A stretch of DNA of 64,000 nt from Streptomyces profundus (GTDB lineage Bacteria; Actinomycetota; Actinomycetes; Streptomycetales; Streptomycetaceae). Positions 41,467 to 50,238 of the stretch are shown here, piece by piece. Location of the stretch: contig NZ_CP082362.1 of the NCBI RefSeq assembly GCF_020740535.1, positions 744,001 through 808,000 on the forward strand, in the 5' to 3' direction. The number at the start of each line of letters is the position of its first letter. The stretch's first letter is position 1. The position numbers and the translations under genes were made by a program. The notes under the pieces were generated by a model, which had not been told where the DNA came from, made no database searches, and was given only the letters and a program-made list of their open reading frames with translations.

Positions 41467-42258
41467 TCAGTCGTTGGCATTGAGCACGGGGAAGTAGCCA
41501 TTGGCGTGACCCCGAGCGGTCGGGTGGTACGCCTCCCACAGCGGCAGGGCCAGGTCGTGCAGCCAGTCGTCGCCTGAGCACAGCTCATGCCCGGCGAAGG
41601 CGGCGGCCACGTTGCCGTAGGTGAAGCCGTGCGCCGACGCGCGCGCGGAGATCACGGAGTTGAGCAGGTCGGACGCCTCGTTGATGGCGTTCCGCTTGGT
41701 CTGGCTCAGGCCCAGGCACAGCCCGGTGGGTTGGGTGTAGAAGCGCGGGTAGCCGAGCACCACGACATGCGCGTTGGGAGCCCTGGCCTTGATCGCGTTG
41801 TACACGCTGTCAAGCCGCGCCGGCAGGGTGTTGCTGACAAAGGTGCGAGCGGTCGCGATCCGGTTCAGGCAGGTGCTGTCGGAACTCACCACGCAGGTGG
41901 TCATCACATCGGCGAAGCCGGCGTCGTTGCCGCCGATGGTGATGCTGACCAGGCCGGTCGACGAGTTGAGCGCGTTGACCTGGGAGCCGGTCACATCGCT
42001 GGTCACGGCGCCCGAGCAGGCCTGGAAGGAGAAGGACGAGGGGTTGTTCGCCTGGGCCCAGAGGGAGGGGTAGGCGTTGTTGCTGCGGTGACAGTCGGAG
42101 TCGATGTAGCCGCCCGCCCCGTTGCCCGAGGAGTACGAGTCCCCGAGGGCCACATAGGCGGGAGCGGCGGCGGCCTGCGCCGGGCCCGCGCCGATCAGGC
42201 CGAGCACGAACCCGAAGATGAGCACGGCGACGGCGGACAGGCGTCTGGTCAGTCTCAC
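41467..42258 (-). CDS. Secreted SGNH/GDSL esterase-lipase
   Basis: This 263-residue secreted hydrolase has a signal peptide of about 30 residues (AVLIFGFVLGLIGAGPAQA). Block I is VALGDSYSSGNGAGGY with the nucleophilic Ser, block III is ITIGGNDAGFADV, and the C-terminal catalytic His lies in YHPTARGH. Six Cys in the mature part fit the three disulfides of the Streptomyces extracellular lipase group. The GTG start is chosen because GGAGG stands 4 nt upstream. It is monocistronic, with 131 nt of upstream region containing a perfect 12-bp palindrome CAACGCGCGTTG at 42301. Confidence 0.92.
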   Translation of the reverse strand: MRLTRRLSAVAVLIFGFVLGLIGAGPAQAAAAPAYVALGDSYSSGNGAGGYIDSDCHRSNNAYPSLWAQANNPSSFSFQACSGAVTSDVTGSQVNALNSSTGLVSITIGGNDAGFADVMTTCVVSSDSTCLNRIATARTFVSNTLPARLDSVYNAIKARAPNAHVVVLGYPRFYTQPTGLCLGLSQTKRNAINEASDLLNSVISARASAHGFTYGNVAAAFAGHELCSGDDWLHDLALPLWEAYHPTARGHANGYFPVLNAND

Positions 42259-42389
42259 GGAACCTCCATGGGGGGTCGCTGTGGCACTGTTTGTACCAAG
42301 CAACGCGCGTTGATGGAAGTGCACATGTCAATAGACGGCGGTTTCTGGCGATCCGTTCACGGCGTTGATCACTGCGCGTCGACTACTGA

Positions 42390-43940
42390 TCAACAAGTGG
42401 TCTTCTCACGCTCGTTGCTCGCGGTCGGCTCCCGCCGGAGGGCGAGCCAGGCGAGGACCGCCACCGCCGCCAGCACGCCAGCGCCCGCGACGGCGGCCGT
42501 GTTCACGCTGTCGCTGTAGGCCGCGAAGGCGAAGTCGAGCAGCCGCGCGCCCTCGGCGGCCGGCAGGTCGGCCGCCCGCCCGAGCGCCTCGGTGACGGTC
42601 TCACCGGCCGCCGGCACGCCCGTGACCCGCTCCCGGTAGACGGCGCTCGCCACGGTGCCAAGGGTCGCGATGCCCAGCGCGGCGCCGAGTTCGTTGCTGG
42701 TCTCGGAGATACCGGCCGCGGCACCGGCCCGCTCGGGCGGGGCCGCGGTGAGGATCAGCGTGTTGGCGAGCGTCCCCACCACGCCGACCCCGAGGGTCAG
42801 GACGGTGTAGCCGCCGATGAACACCGTGAGCGGGCTCCCGGCCCCGACCGTCCCCACGACCAGAAAGCCGACGGTCCCGAGCAGCAGCCCGGCGGCGAGC
42901 AGCGTCGCGGGACGCAGCCGCGCGGCGAGCGCGGCGGCCAGGACGGCGCCGACCAGCGTGCCGGCGAAGGTCGGCAGCGCCCACAAGGCGGCCCGCAACG
43001 CGCTCAGTTGGTGCACGGTCTGTAGAAAGGTGAAGGCGAGCAGACCCAGCCCGGCGGCCGAGAAGGCCACCACGGTCTGACCGGCGACGGCGGCGCCGAA
43101 GGCCGGGCGACGGAAGAGCGTCAGATCGACCAGCGGATGGGCGGCTCCCCGCTGCCGGCGCAGGAAGAGCGCCAGCGCGGCGAGTCCGCCGGCGAGCGCC
43201 CAGCAGCCCGTCGCGTCGAGCCCGTGCTCGACCAGCCGCTTCGCCGCGAAGACCAGGCCGAGGATCGCGACAAAGGAGGTCGCGGCCCCCGGCAGGTCGA
43301 ACCGCGTGGCCCCGGGGTTCCTGGACTCGTCGATCAGGAACGGGACGGTGAGCAGCAGCACCCCCATCACCGGCACATTGATCAGGAAGACCGATCCCCA
43401 CCAGAAGTGCTCCAACAGCACCCCGCCGACGATCGGCCCGGCGACGGCGCCGCCGGTGAAGGCGACGGTCCAGGCGCCCACCGCCGCCCGGCGCTGCCGC
43501 TCGTCGAGGAACATGCCCCGGATCAGGGAGAGCGTCGAGGGCGCGAGTGTGGCGGCGCCCACCCCCAACAGCACCCGTGCCGCGATGACTTCCTCCGGAG
43601 TGGAGGCCCAGGCGATCGCCACCGAGGCGATCCCGAAGAGGCCGGACCCGATCAGCAGCAGTCGCTTCCGGCCTATCCGGTCCCCCAGCGCCCCCATGGT
43701 GATCAGGAGCCCGGCCATCACGAATCCGTAGACGTCCATCATCCAGAGCCACTCGGTGGCACTGGGCGCCAACGCCTCGGTGATCGCCGGCGAGGCGACG
43801 AACAGGATCGAGATGTCCATCGAGGCCAGCAGCGCCGGCAGCAACAGGAACGGCAGCCCCCACCAGGCCCGGGCACCGGCCCGGGCGGACGGAGGAACGG
43901 CGGGGGAGGCGCCGGGAGGCGCGGGAGGGGAAGCGACCAT
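42390..43940 (-). CDS. MFS drug-efflux transporter, DHA2 (QacA-like)
   Basis: This 516-residue exporter has about 14 membrane helices. It begins LLLPALLASMDISILFVASPAI, with the acidic residue in helix 1 as in QacA/LfrA-type pumps; then WLWMMDVYGFVMAGLLITMGALGDRIGRKRLLLIGSG (motif A at residues 65-100) and GAWTVAFTGGAVAGPIVGGVLLEHFWWGSVFLINVP (motif C region). The start ATG 43940 lies 68 nt from the divergent TetR start, and two matching operators fill the gap. The TetR protein is therefore the likely local repressor; the inducing drug is unknown. Confidence 0.93.
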   Translation of the reverse strand: MVASPPAPPGASPAVPPSARAGARAWWGLPFLLLPALLASMDISILFVASPAITEALAPSATEWLWMMDVYGFVMAGLLITMGALGDRIGRKRLLLIGSGLFGIASVAIAWASTPEEVIAARVLLGVGAATLAPSTLSLIRGMFLDERQRRAAVGAWTVAFTGGAVAGPIVGGVLLEHFWWGSVFLINVPVMGVLLLTVPFLIDESRNPGATRFDLPGAATSFVAILGLVFAAKRLVEHGLDATGCWALAGGLAALALFLRRQRGAAHPLVDLTLFRRPAFGAAVAGQTVVAFSAAGLGLLAFTFLQTVHQLSALRAALWALPTFAGTLVGAVLAAALAARLRPATLLAAGLLLGTVGFLVVGTVGAGSPLTVFIGGYTVLTLGVGVVGTLANTLILTAAPPERAGAAAGISETSNELGAALGIATLGTVASAVYRERVTGVPAAGETVTEALGRAADLPAAEGARLLDFAFAAYSDSVNTAAVAGAGVLAAVAVLAWLALRREPTASNEREKTTC

Positions 43941-43947
43941 GGCGTGA

Positions 43948-43991
43948 TTGTACGTACGTACAAACAGGAAGCCAAACGTACGTCCGTACAA
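43948..43991. promoter_or_regulatory. Two TetR operators between efflux pump and repressor
   Basis: Site 1 (43948-43963) is the perfect palindrome TTGTACGTACGTACAA. Site 2 (43976-43991) keeps GTACG-TC-CGTAC plus the right-hand AA. Site 2 overlaps the expected -35 region of the TetR gene. Layout is classic for a self-regulating efflux pair. Confidence 0.75.
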
Positions 43992-43996
43992 GCCGG

Positions 43997-44002
43997 TAGG
44001 GT
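43997..44002 (+). promoter_or_regulatory. -10 box for leaderless TetR transcript
   Basis: TAGGGT, 6 nt before the ATG at 44009; no ribosome site. Confidence 0.5.
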
Positions 44003-44008
44003 GGCGCC

Positions 44009-44602
44009 ATGACTCAGCGCGACGACCTGCTCAGAGGCGCCAAGCAGTGCCTGACCGAGAAGGGCTACAGCCACACCACCGCCCGGGACATCGCGGCGGC
44101 CTCCGGCTCCCATCTGGCCTCGATCGGCTACCACTTCGGCTCGAAGGACAAGCTGATGCGGGCGGCGGTGCTTGAGGCCTCGGGCGAGTGGGGCGACGCC
44201 ATCGAGGCCGCCGCCCGGTCCGCCGGCGGCGAGGCGCCGCCCCAGCGGCTCGCCGCCCTGATCGGGGGGCTCATGGCGGCCATCCCCGAGGCCAGGCCCG
44301 TCCACCTGGCGAGCCTCCAGGCCCTGGCGGAGGCGGCGTTCGACGAGGAGCTCCGCCTGGCGCTCGCCGCAGGATTCCACGAGGGCCGGCGGGCCCTGGC
44401 CGCGATCACGCTCGACCGCCCCACGGACGAGGTGGATCCGGCCGCCGAACGCGGCATCGGCTCGGTGATGTACGCGCTGGCCGTCGGTTATATCGCGCAG
44501 TTCCTGATCGATCCGGAATCCCTGCCGAATGCCGAAGAAGTCATCGCGGCGCTACGGACGCTGGAGACCACTCCGCCCGCGCCCGCGTCGACGGAGGAGT
44601 GA
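44009..44602 (+). CDS. TetR-family repressor of the adjacent efflux pump
   Basis: This 197-residue regulator has a TetR helix-turn-helix (RGAKQCLTEKGYSHTTARDIAAASGSHLASIGYHFGSKDKL spans residues 9-50) and a C-terminal ligand domain (VHLASLQALAEAAFDEEL, VMYALAVGYIAQFLIDPES) of the TetR_C_33-like type common to QacR/LfrR-like regulators. TAGGGT ends 6 nt before the ATG, so the message should lack a leader. It is divergent from the DHA2 pump with two operators in the 68-nt gap. A short region of 280-310 nt follows without a gene; it holds a doubled TTGCGATGAC and a T6 tract. Confidence 0.92.
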   Translation: MTQRDDLLRGAKQCLTEKGYSHTTARDIAAASGSHLASIGYHFGSKDKLMRAAVLEASGEWGDAIEAAARSAGGEAPPQRLAALIGGLMAAIPEARPVHLASLQALAEAAFDEELRLALAAGFHEGRRALAAITLDRPTDEVDPAAERGIGSVMYALAVGYIAQFLIDPESLPNAEEVIAALRTLETTPPAPASTEE

Positions 44603-44915
44603 CCGGCGCCGCCGCGCAGCGGGCTCCCGGGTGTTCCTCCGACGAGGACACGGGCCGCACATCCGGCGGAGCCACAAACGGAAGAGGGCGTTCCAAATCC
44701 CGAAATCAAGGGCCCTCGCTACTCCGCGCGCTGTTTTTTGCGATGACTTGCGATGACATGGTCACCGAACGCCGCAGCCTGGAGGTATCGGCTCGATAAC
44801 CTTCGCGCATGGTGGTGCGGAGCTCGGGTAGCCGCCCCCGCGTACCTACCCGTGTACCCCCTGCGGATATCCCTCGCGCACGGGGGAAGTGACCCATACA
44901 GATAGGCGGAATCGC

Positions 44916-46769
44916 GTGCCAGGCGATAAGAACTCACCGACATCGGAAGGGCCCAAGCGGGCGGCATTCAGAGAACCACGAACGGATTACGTGGTCTTCG
45001 GCGTATCCGCCGCCGCGACTCTTGCCTTTGTCATCTGGGGAGCCGTCGCCACGGACTCATTGGCCGACGTTTCGACCGACTTGCTGAACAGCATCATCGA
45101 GAACGCGGGATGGGCATTCGTCCTCGCCGCCTCGGGTTTCGTGGTGTTCGCGCTGTGGCTGGCGATCAGCCGCTACGGCCGGATCACCCTGGGCAAGGAG
45201 GGGGAGGCACCCGAGTTCAGGACCGTGTCCTGGGTGGCGATGATGTTCAGCGCCGGCATGGGCATCGGGCTCATGTTCTGGGGCGTCGCCGAGCCGCTCA
45301 ACCACTACACCACCGCTCCCCCCGGCACGTCGCCCGACGACTCGGGCGAGGCCATGGCCACCTCCATGGCGACCACGCTCTTCCACTGGACCCTGCACCC
45401 CTGGGCGATCTACGCGGTCGTCGGCATGGCCATCGCCTACAGCGCCTACCGGCGCGGACGCCGACAGACCATCAGCGCCGTCTTCACCCCGCTGATCGGT
45501 GAGCGGCGCGCCAACGGCGGGGTCGGCAAGGTCATCGACATCCTGGCCATCGTCGCCACCCTCTTCGGCTCGGCCGCCTCGCTGGGGCTCGGCGCGCTCC
45601 AGATCGGCAGCGGCATAGAGGAACTGGACTGGATGGAGGATGTCGGCAACGGTCTGCTGGTGGCGATCATCGCCTTCCTGACCGCGGCGTTCGTGCTCTC
45701 CGCCGTCTCCGGGGTGGCCAAGGGCATCCAGTGGCTCTCCAACATCAACATGGTGCTGGCCGGCATTCTGGCGCTGTTCGTCTTCATCGCGGGCCCGACC
45801 GTGCTGATCCTGGACCTGATCCCGACCTCGGTCGGCTCGTTCATCGACCAGCTGCCCCAGATGGCGGCGCGCACCGAGGCCAGCGGCGGCGAGGACGTGG
45901 CCGGTTGGCTCTCCGGCTGGACGGTCTTCTACTGGGCGTGGTGGATCTCCTGGACGCCCTTCGTCGGCATGTTCATCGCCCGGATCAGCCGTGGTCGCAC
46001 CATCAGGCAGTTCGTCGGCGGTGTGATCCTGGTGCCCAGCGCGGTCAGCCTGGTCTGGTTCGCCATCTTCGGCGGCACGGGCATGCGCGAACAGGAGAAC
46101 GGCGTCGACATCGCCGGCGAGGCGACCACCGAGGGCCAGCTGTTCACGGTGCTGGCCGAGTACCCGATGGTCACCGTCACCTCGCTGCTGGTGATGATCC
46201 TGGTCGGCATCTTCTTCGTCTCCGGCGCGGACGCGGCGTCCATCGTGATGGGCACGCTGTCGCAGAAGGGGTCCCAGGAGCCGCACCGGCTGGTCGTGAT
46301 CTTCTGGGGCGCGCTCACCGGTGCGGTGGCCGCGATCATGCTGTTGGTCGGGAGCGGCGAGGCGGAACCGGGCTCCGACGAGAACCCGGCGCTGGACGGC
46401 CTACAGAACCTGACGATTCTGGCGGCCGTGCCCTTCACGCTGGTGATGATCGGACTGTGCTTCGCGTTCATGCGCGATCTGCGGCAGGACTCGCTGGTGC
46501 TGCGCGAGCAGAAGGGCGAGGAGGTCGTCGAGATGGCGGTGATCGCCGGCGGCGAGAAGTACGCGGGCGACTTCGAGATCAGGATCGGCCCGGGCACGGC
46601 CGACCTCCCGGACACGCCGGCGGCCGACCGGTCGACCACCACGCTCGGCAAGCCGCAGCGGGCCCCGGGGGCGGCGGACGCCGGACCGGCTGACACGGAG
46701 TCCGGTGACGCCGGGTCGGACGGCGGCGGATCGGACGGCGGTGGGGGCGGCGGCTCCGACGGGAGCTGA
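44916..46769 (+). CDS. BCCT-family betaine/choline/carnitine transporter
   Basis: This is a sodium- or proton-coupled importer of quaternary-ammonium osmolytes, 617 residues with 12 membrane helices. It shows the BCCT start SWVAMMFSAGMGIGLMFWGVAEP (residues 105-130) and the signature FYWAWWISWTPFVGMFIARISRGRT (quoted by position about 325-350) with the aromatic Trp box. The C-terminal tail after helix 12 is long and ends in a Ser/Gly/Asp-rich low-complexity stretch, unlike the basic osmosensing tail of BetP. I prefer GTG 44916 (AGGCGGA 5 nt upstream) to GTG 44889, whose purine run is too close. Monocistronic. Confidence 0.92.
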   Translation: MPGDKNSPTSEGPKRAAFREPRTDYVVFGVSAAATLAFVIWGAVATDSLADVSTDLLNSIIENAGWAFVLAASGFVVFALWLAISRYGRITLGKEGEAPEFRTVSWVAMMFSAGMGIGLMFWGVAEPLNHYTTAPPGTSPDDSGEAMATSMATTLFHWTLHPWAIYAVVGMAIAYSAYRRGRRQTISAVFTPLIGERRANGGVGKVIDILAIVATLFGSAASLGLGALQIGSGIEELDWMEDVGNGLLVAIIAFLTAAFVLSAVSGVAKGIQWLSNINMVLAGILALFVFIAGPTVLILDLIPTSVGSFIDQLPQMAARTEASGGEDVAGWLSGWTVFYWAWWISWTPFVGMFIARISRGRTIRQFVGGVILVPSAVSLVWFAIFGGTGMREQENGVDIAGEATTEGQLFTVLAEYPMVTVTSLLVMILVGIFFVSGADAASIVMGTLSQKGSQEPHRLVVIFWGALTGAVAAIMLLVGSGEAEPGSDENPALDGLQNLTILAAVPFTLVMIGLCFAFMRDLRQDSLVLREQKGEEVVEMAVIAGGEKYAGDFEIRIGPGTADLPDTPAADRSTTTLGKPQRAPGAADAGPADTESGDAGSDGGGSDGGGGGGSDGS

Positions 46770-46789
46770 CCGAGGAACCCGCACGCGGG

Positions 46790-46823
46790 GCCAGGGGCCG
46801 GTCGGACGCGACCGGCCCCTGGC
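46790..46823. terminator. Perfect 15-bp-stem bidirectional terminator
   Basis: Arms GCCAGGGGCCGGTCG and complement with a GACG loop between convergent BCCT and FAD-dehydrogenase genes. Confidence 0.8.
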
Positions 46824-46834
46824 GTGTGCCGACG

Positions 46835-48487
46835 TCAGATGGCCTTGGCCGCGGCGCGGCCGGCCTCGCGCCCGGAGAAGAGACAGCCGCCGAGGAAGGT
46901 GCCCTCCAGGGAGCGGTATCCGTGCATGCCACCGCCGCCGAAGCCGGCCGCCTCGCCCGCCGCGTACACGCCGGGCAGCGGTTCGCCCCCCTCGGTGAGC
47001 ACCCGTCCGGAGAGGTCGGTCTCCAGGCCGCCGAGTGTCTTCCGGGTGAGCAGATGCAGCCGCACCGCGATCAGCGGCCCGGCCTTGGGGTCCAGCAGGC
47101 GGTGCGGGGCGGCGATCCGGATCAGCCGGTCGCCGAGATAGCCGCGCGCCCCGCGCACCGCGGTGATCTGTAGGTCCTTGGTGAACTTGTTGCCGATCTC
47201 GCGGTCGCGGGCCTCGATCTGGCGGCGCAGGGCGGACTCCTCGATCAGCTTCTCGCCGGCCACCGCGTTCATCCCCCTGACCAGGGCGCCGAGTTCGTGC
47301 TCCACGACGAAGTCCGCGCCCCGTTCGAGGAACGCCTGGACGGGGGCCGGCGCCCCGGAGCGGGCCCGGCCCAGGACCTGGCGCACGCTCTTGCCGGTGA
47401 GGTCCGGGTTCTGTTCGGACCCGGAGAGCGCGAACTCCTTCTCGACGATCCGCTGGGTGAGCACGAACCAGGTGTGGTCGTGCCCGGTGCCTCGGATGTG
47501 CGCCAGGGTGCCCAGGGTGTCGAACCCGGGGAAGAGCGGCACGGGGAGCCGCTGCCCGGTGGCGTCCAGCCAGAGCGAGGAAGGGCCGGGCAGGATGCGG
47601 ATGCCGTGACGGGCCCAGATCGGATCCCAGTTGGTGATGCCCTCGGTGTAGTGCCACATCCGGTCGCGGTTGATCAGTCGGGCGCCGGCGCGTTCGGCGA
47701 TACCCAACATCAGGCCGTCCACATGGGCGGGCACCCCGCTGAGCATCCGCTCCGGCGGTGGGCCGAGCCGCTGCGGCCAGGCGGCGCGCACCAGTTCGGG
47801 GTTGCCGCCGATGCCGCCCGAGGTGACGATGACCGCCTGGGCGCGCAGTTCGAAGGCGCCCACCACCTCCCGGTTGCTGGCCACCCCCCGGCGGGCGGTG
47901 TCGTCCGCGAGCACCTCGCCGGTGACCGTGTCCACGGTGCCGCCGCTGCGCGCCAGTCCGCTGACGCGGTGGCGGAACCGCAGGTCGACGAGGCCGCGTT
48001 CGGCGGCCTGCCGCACCCGGCGTTCGAACGGGGCGACCACCCCCGGGCCCGTGCCCCAGGTGACATGGAAGCGCGGCACTGAGTTGCCGTGGCCGACCGC
48101 GTCGTAGCCGCCGCGCTCCGCCCAGCCGACCGCGGGGAAGAAGCGGATGCCCTGGCCGCGCAGCCAGGAGCGCTTCTCGCCGGCGGCGAAGTCCACATAG
48201 GCCTCGGCCCAGCGGCGGGGCCAGTGGTCCTCGCGCCGGTCGAACCCGGCCGTGCCCAACCAGTCCTGCCAGGCCAACTCGTGGCTGTCCCGCACCCGCA
48301 GGCGCCGCTGCTCGGGGGAGTTCACCAGGAAGAGGCCGCCGAAGGACCAGTGGGCCTGGCCGCCCAACGACGCCTCGGGTTCCTGGTCGAGCAAGATGAC
48401 CTTGTGGCCGGCGTCCGCCACCTCGGCGGCGGCCACCAGGCCGGCCAGCCCGGCACCGATCACGATCACGTCGGCGTCATACGCCAT
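46835..48487 (-). CDS. FAD-binding dehydrogenase (KSTD/fumarate-reductase-like)
   Basis: This 550-residue flavoprotein has an N-terminal FAD dinucleotide motif (DVIVIGAGLAGLVAAAEVADAG) with the ribose-binding acidic residue in VILLDQEPE, a GG-x-AHWSFGGLFLVNS substrate-side segment, GGIGGNPELVRAAW, and the C-terminal FAD motif PGVYAAGEAAGFGGGGMHGYRSLEGTFLGGCLFSGREAG (position 510-545). This pattern matches the family that includes 3-ketosteroid dehydrogenases and urocanate/fumarate reductases and is often annotated just as FAD-binding dehydrogenase. GGGAGG at 9 nt supports the ATG at 48487 over GTG 48493. No steroid genes are nearby, so the substrate is unknown. Confidence 0.88.
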   Translation of the reverse strand: MAYDADVIVIGAGLAGLVAAAEVADAGHKVILLDQEPEASLGGQAHWSFGGLFLVNSPEQRRLRVRDSHELAWQDWLGTAGFDRREDHWPRRWAEAYVDFAAGEKRSWLRGQGIRFFPAVGWAERGGYDAVGHGNSVPRFHVTWGTGPGVVAPFERRVRQAAERGLVDLRFRHRVSGLARSGGTVDTVTGEVLADDTARRGVASNREVVGAFELRAQAVIVTSGGIGGNPELVRAAWPQRLGPPPERMLSGVPAHVDGLMLGIAERAGARLINRDRMWHYTEGITNWDPIWARHGIRILPGPSSLWLDATGQRLPVPLFPGFDTLGTLAHIRGTGHDHTWFVLTQRIVEKEFALSGSEQNPDLTGKSVRQVLGRARSGAPAPVQAFLERGADFVVEHELGALVRGMNAVAGEKLIEESALRRQIEARDREIGNKFTKDLQITAVRGARGYLGDRLIRIAAPHRLLDPKAGPLIAVRLHLLTRKTLGGLETDLSGRVLTEGGEPLPGVYAAGEAAGFGGGGMHGYRSLEGTFLGGCLFSGREAGRAAAKAI

Positions 48488-48630
48488 CCTCACTGTCCTC
48501 CCAGTCGACAGATAGTGATCCTCGGCGGGTCAGGACCTGTCGTCAACAGCGATCACATGGTCAGCGTCGAGCGGAACCGCCCCGCCGGGCGGTGCGGCGC
48601 CGATGCCGGCCGCCCCGGAAGGACACGGCC

Positions 48631-48636
48631 TAGGCT
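48631..48636 (+). promoter_or_regulatory. -10 box for leaderless DUF202 transcript
   Basis: TAGGCT, 7 nt before the ATG at 48644; no ribosome site. Confidence 0.45.
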
Positions 48637-48643
48637 CGGGCGC

Positions 48644-49033
48644 ATGATCGGACGAGCGCGCGACACGGTGCGTGGGTGGTTCTCGCCTCAACTGCTGCGG
48701 GAGGAGGGGCCAACCCCGGACTTCCGGTTCTCGCTTGCCAATGAGCGAACGTTTCTGGCCTGGTTGCGAACCGCGCTCGCGCTGCTTGCGGGTGGGATCG
48801 CGGTCCAGCAGTTCCTGACCGAGATTCCCCAGGGCTTCCGTACCGCGGTGGCGCTGCTGTTGCTGGCGGGCGGTGCGCTGTGCGCCGTGCGCGGCGTGAA
48901 CCACTGGGTGCGGACCGAGCGGGCGATACGGCGCGGGGACGATCTCCCGCTGAGCCGCTTCCCGGCGTTCCTCGCCCTCGGGACGGTGCTCACGGCGCTG
49001 CTGGTGATCGGGGCCCTGCTGTGGCCTCGGTAG
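48644..49033 (+). CDS. DUF202/YidH-family membrane protein
   Basis: This 129-residue protein has three membrane helices and the DUF202 signature SLANERTFLAWLRTALALLAGGIAV at residues 30-54, followed by VALLLLAGGALCAVRGVNHW, a basic loop RTERAIRRGDDLP and a last helix. E. coli YidH is the name-giving relative; no role is known. A leaderless transcript is likely. Its 3' end overlaps the next gene by 13 nt, which encodes a second, more divergent DUF202 protein, a pairing known from YidG/YidH. Confidence 0.88.
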   Translation: MIGRARDTVRGWFSPQLLREEGPTPDFRFSLANERTFLAWLRTALALLAGGIAVQQFLTEIPQGFRTAVALLLLAGGALCAVRGVNHWVRTERAIRRGDDLPLSRFPAFLALGTVLTALLVIGALLWPR

Positions 49034-49380
49034 GCCCCGAGGGCCGGCGGGCGGCAGACGGGCAGGAGGAGCGGACCAGGCTGGCCTGGCGACGGACCAC
49101 GCTCACCTTCGTGTTGACGCTGGCGCTGGCCGGGCGCGGCCTGGTGACGGCGGACGGGGGGCTGCTCGTCGGCGGGGTGGCGGTGGCCGCCGGCGCCCTG
49201 GTGTGGGCGGCGTTCCTGGTGTTGGCGCAGCGGCGGATAGTGGCGCTGGCGCACGGTGGGCGGGCCTGTGTCGGGTCGCGCACCGTGCTGCTGGCGGCGG
49301 CGTCCGTGGTGGCGCTGGCCGCGCTCGCCGCGCTCGCCACCATGTCGGGCCTGGTGCCGGGCCTGGTGGGGGAAGGCTGA
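49021..49380 (+). CDS. Second DUF202-family membrane protein
   Basis: This 119-residue protein has three hydrophobic helices. The DUF202 motif is present in short form as ERTRLAWRRTTLTFVLTLALAG at residues 17-38. The GTG start at 49021 lies inside the last codons of the previous gene (13-nt overlap), which means coupled translation; no separate ribosome site is evident. It probably forms a heteromer with the first DUF202 protein. Function unknown. Confidence 0.8.
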   Translation: MASVGPEGRRAADGQEERTRLAWRRTTLTFVLTLALAGRGLVTADGGLLVGGVAVAAGALVWAAFLVLAQRRIVALAHGGRACVGSRTVLLAAASVVALAALAALATMSGLVPGLVGEG

Positions 49381-49411
49381 CGGAGCCGGTCGCCGGCGGG
49401 CTACTCGTGAG

Positions 49412-49417
49412 TATCCT
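49412..49417 (+). promoter_or_regulatory. -10 box for leaderless MaoC-gene transcript
   Basis: TATCCT, 6 nt before the ATG at 49424; no ribosome site. Confidence 0.5.
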
Positions 49418-49423
49418 GGGCGC

Positions 49424-49885
49424 ATGGCTGAACCACGGATCTTCGCCTCCCCCGACGAGTTGGCCGACGCGGTGGGTGAGCGCCTGGGCGTGAGCGCGTG
49501 GCTGCGGATCGATCAGGAGCGGATCGATCAGTTCGCCGACGCCACCGGTGATCACCAATGGATTCACACCGATCCCGAACGCGCGGCAACCGGCCCTTTT
49601 CACGGCACGATCGCTCATGGCTATCTGACGTTGGCGCTGTTGCCCCGGCTGATCCCCGAGGTGCTGCGGGTGGAGGGGGCGCGGTTGGCCGTGAACTACG
49701 GGATGAACCGGGTCCGCTTCCCCGCCCCCGTGCCGGTCGGGTCCAGGGTGCGGGCCACCGCGTCCGTGCTGGACGCCCAACCCGTGGCGGGCGGCTGGCA
49801 GTTGACGCTCGCGGTGACCGTGGAGCGGGAGGGCGGCGCGAAGCCGGTCTGTGTCGCGGAGACGGTCACCCGGTATCTGGTCTGA
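49424..49885 (+). CDS. MaoC-like (R)-specific enoyl hydratase
   Basis: This 153-residue single hot-dog-fold protein has the hydratase motif ERIDQFADATGDHQWIHTDPERA (residues 31-53) with the catalytic Asp and His, followed by FHGTIAHGYLTLALLPRL and VNYGMNRVRFPAPVPVGSRVR. This is the pattern of (R)-specific enoyl-CoA hydratases (MaoC/NodN group, such as Rv0130 of mycobacteria). A TATCCT box stands 6 nt before the ATG, so the message is probably leaderless. It follows the DUF202 pair by 43 nt but has its own promoter. Confidence 0.9.
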   Translation: MAEPRIFASPDELADAVGERLGVSAWLRIDQERIDQFADATGDHQWIHTDPERAATGPFHGTIAHGYLTLALLPRLIPEVLRVEGARLAVNYGMNRVRFPAPVPVGSRVRATASVLDAQPVAGGWQLTLAVTVEREGGAKPVCVAETVTRYLV

Positions 49886-49964
49886 GCCCGCTGATGCCCG
49901 AGGCCCGACGGGGGCGGCGCCGCCCGGCCGGGGCCCCGGGTCGGGCCCCGGAAAGGAAGGGGCG

Positions 49965-50084
49965 CTATCGGCGGGCGCGAGCTGGCGGCTGCTGGTCCCG
50001 CGGCGGCGGTGCCGGCTGAGGGCTGACGGCTCCGGGGCGCTGCGGCGGCGGAACGACTGCGGCATACATGTTCGGATCATTCAT
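49965..50084 (-). CDS. Possible small proline-rich peptide
   Basis: This 39-codon frame runs from ATG 50084 to TAG 49967-49965. The peptide starts MNDPNMYAAVVPPPQ, then alternates Pro, Gln and Ala and ends basic (ARARR). GGTGAGGGC lies directly before the ATG and could act as ribosome site. The N terminus looks protein-like, the rest could be chance in GC-rich DNA. No function can be given. Confidence 0.3.
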   Translation of the reverse strand: MNDPNMYAAVVPPPQRPGAVSPQPAPPPRDQQPPARARR

Positions 50085-50163
50085 GCCCTCACCGTCAACG
50101 ACGCTGTCGCCGCACGCCACTTGCGTGTGACCGAATGCCAGGAAAGCAACTCGATCGTGTGAT

Positions 50164-50183
50164 CGGGGGGCAGAAGCCCCCCG
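50164..50183. terminator. Hairpin upstream of TPR-regulator gene
   Basis: Arms CGGGGGGC and GCCCCCCG with an AGAA loop, followed by TTGTGTG on the plus strand. Probably ends transcription from the MaoC gene. Confidence 0.6.
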
Positions 50184-50238
50184 TTGTGTGCCTCTGTGCG
50201 CCCTGGTGGCTCGCGCCCCACCGTGAGACCACTGAGGC

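Larger units (their letters stand above)
49886..50238. other. Intergenic region between MaoC and TPR-regulator genes
   Basis: The region is 353 nt. It contains a possible 39-residue ORF on the minus strand (49965-50084) and one strong hairpin at 50164-50183. I see nothing else of note. Confidence 0.5.
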
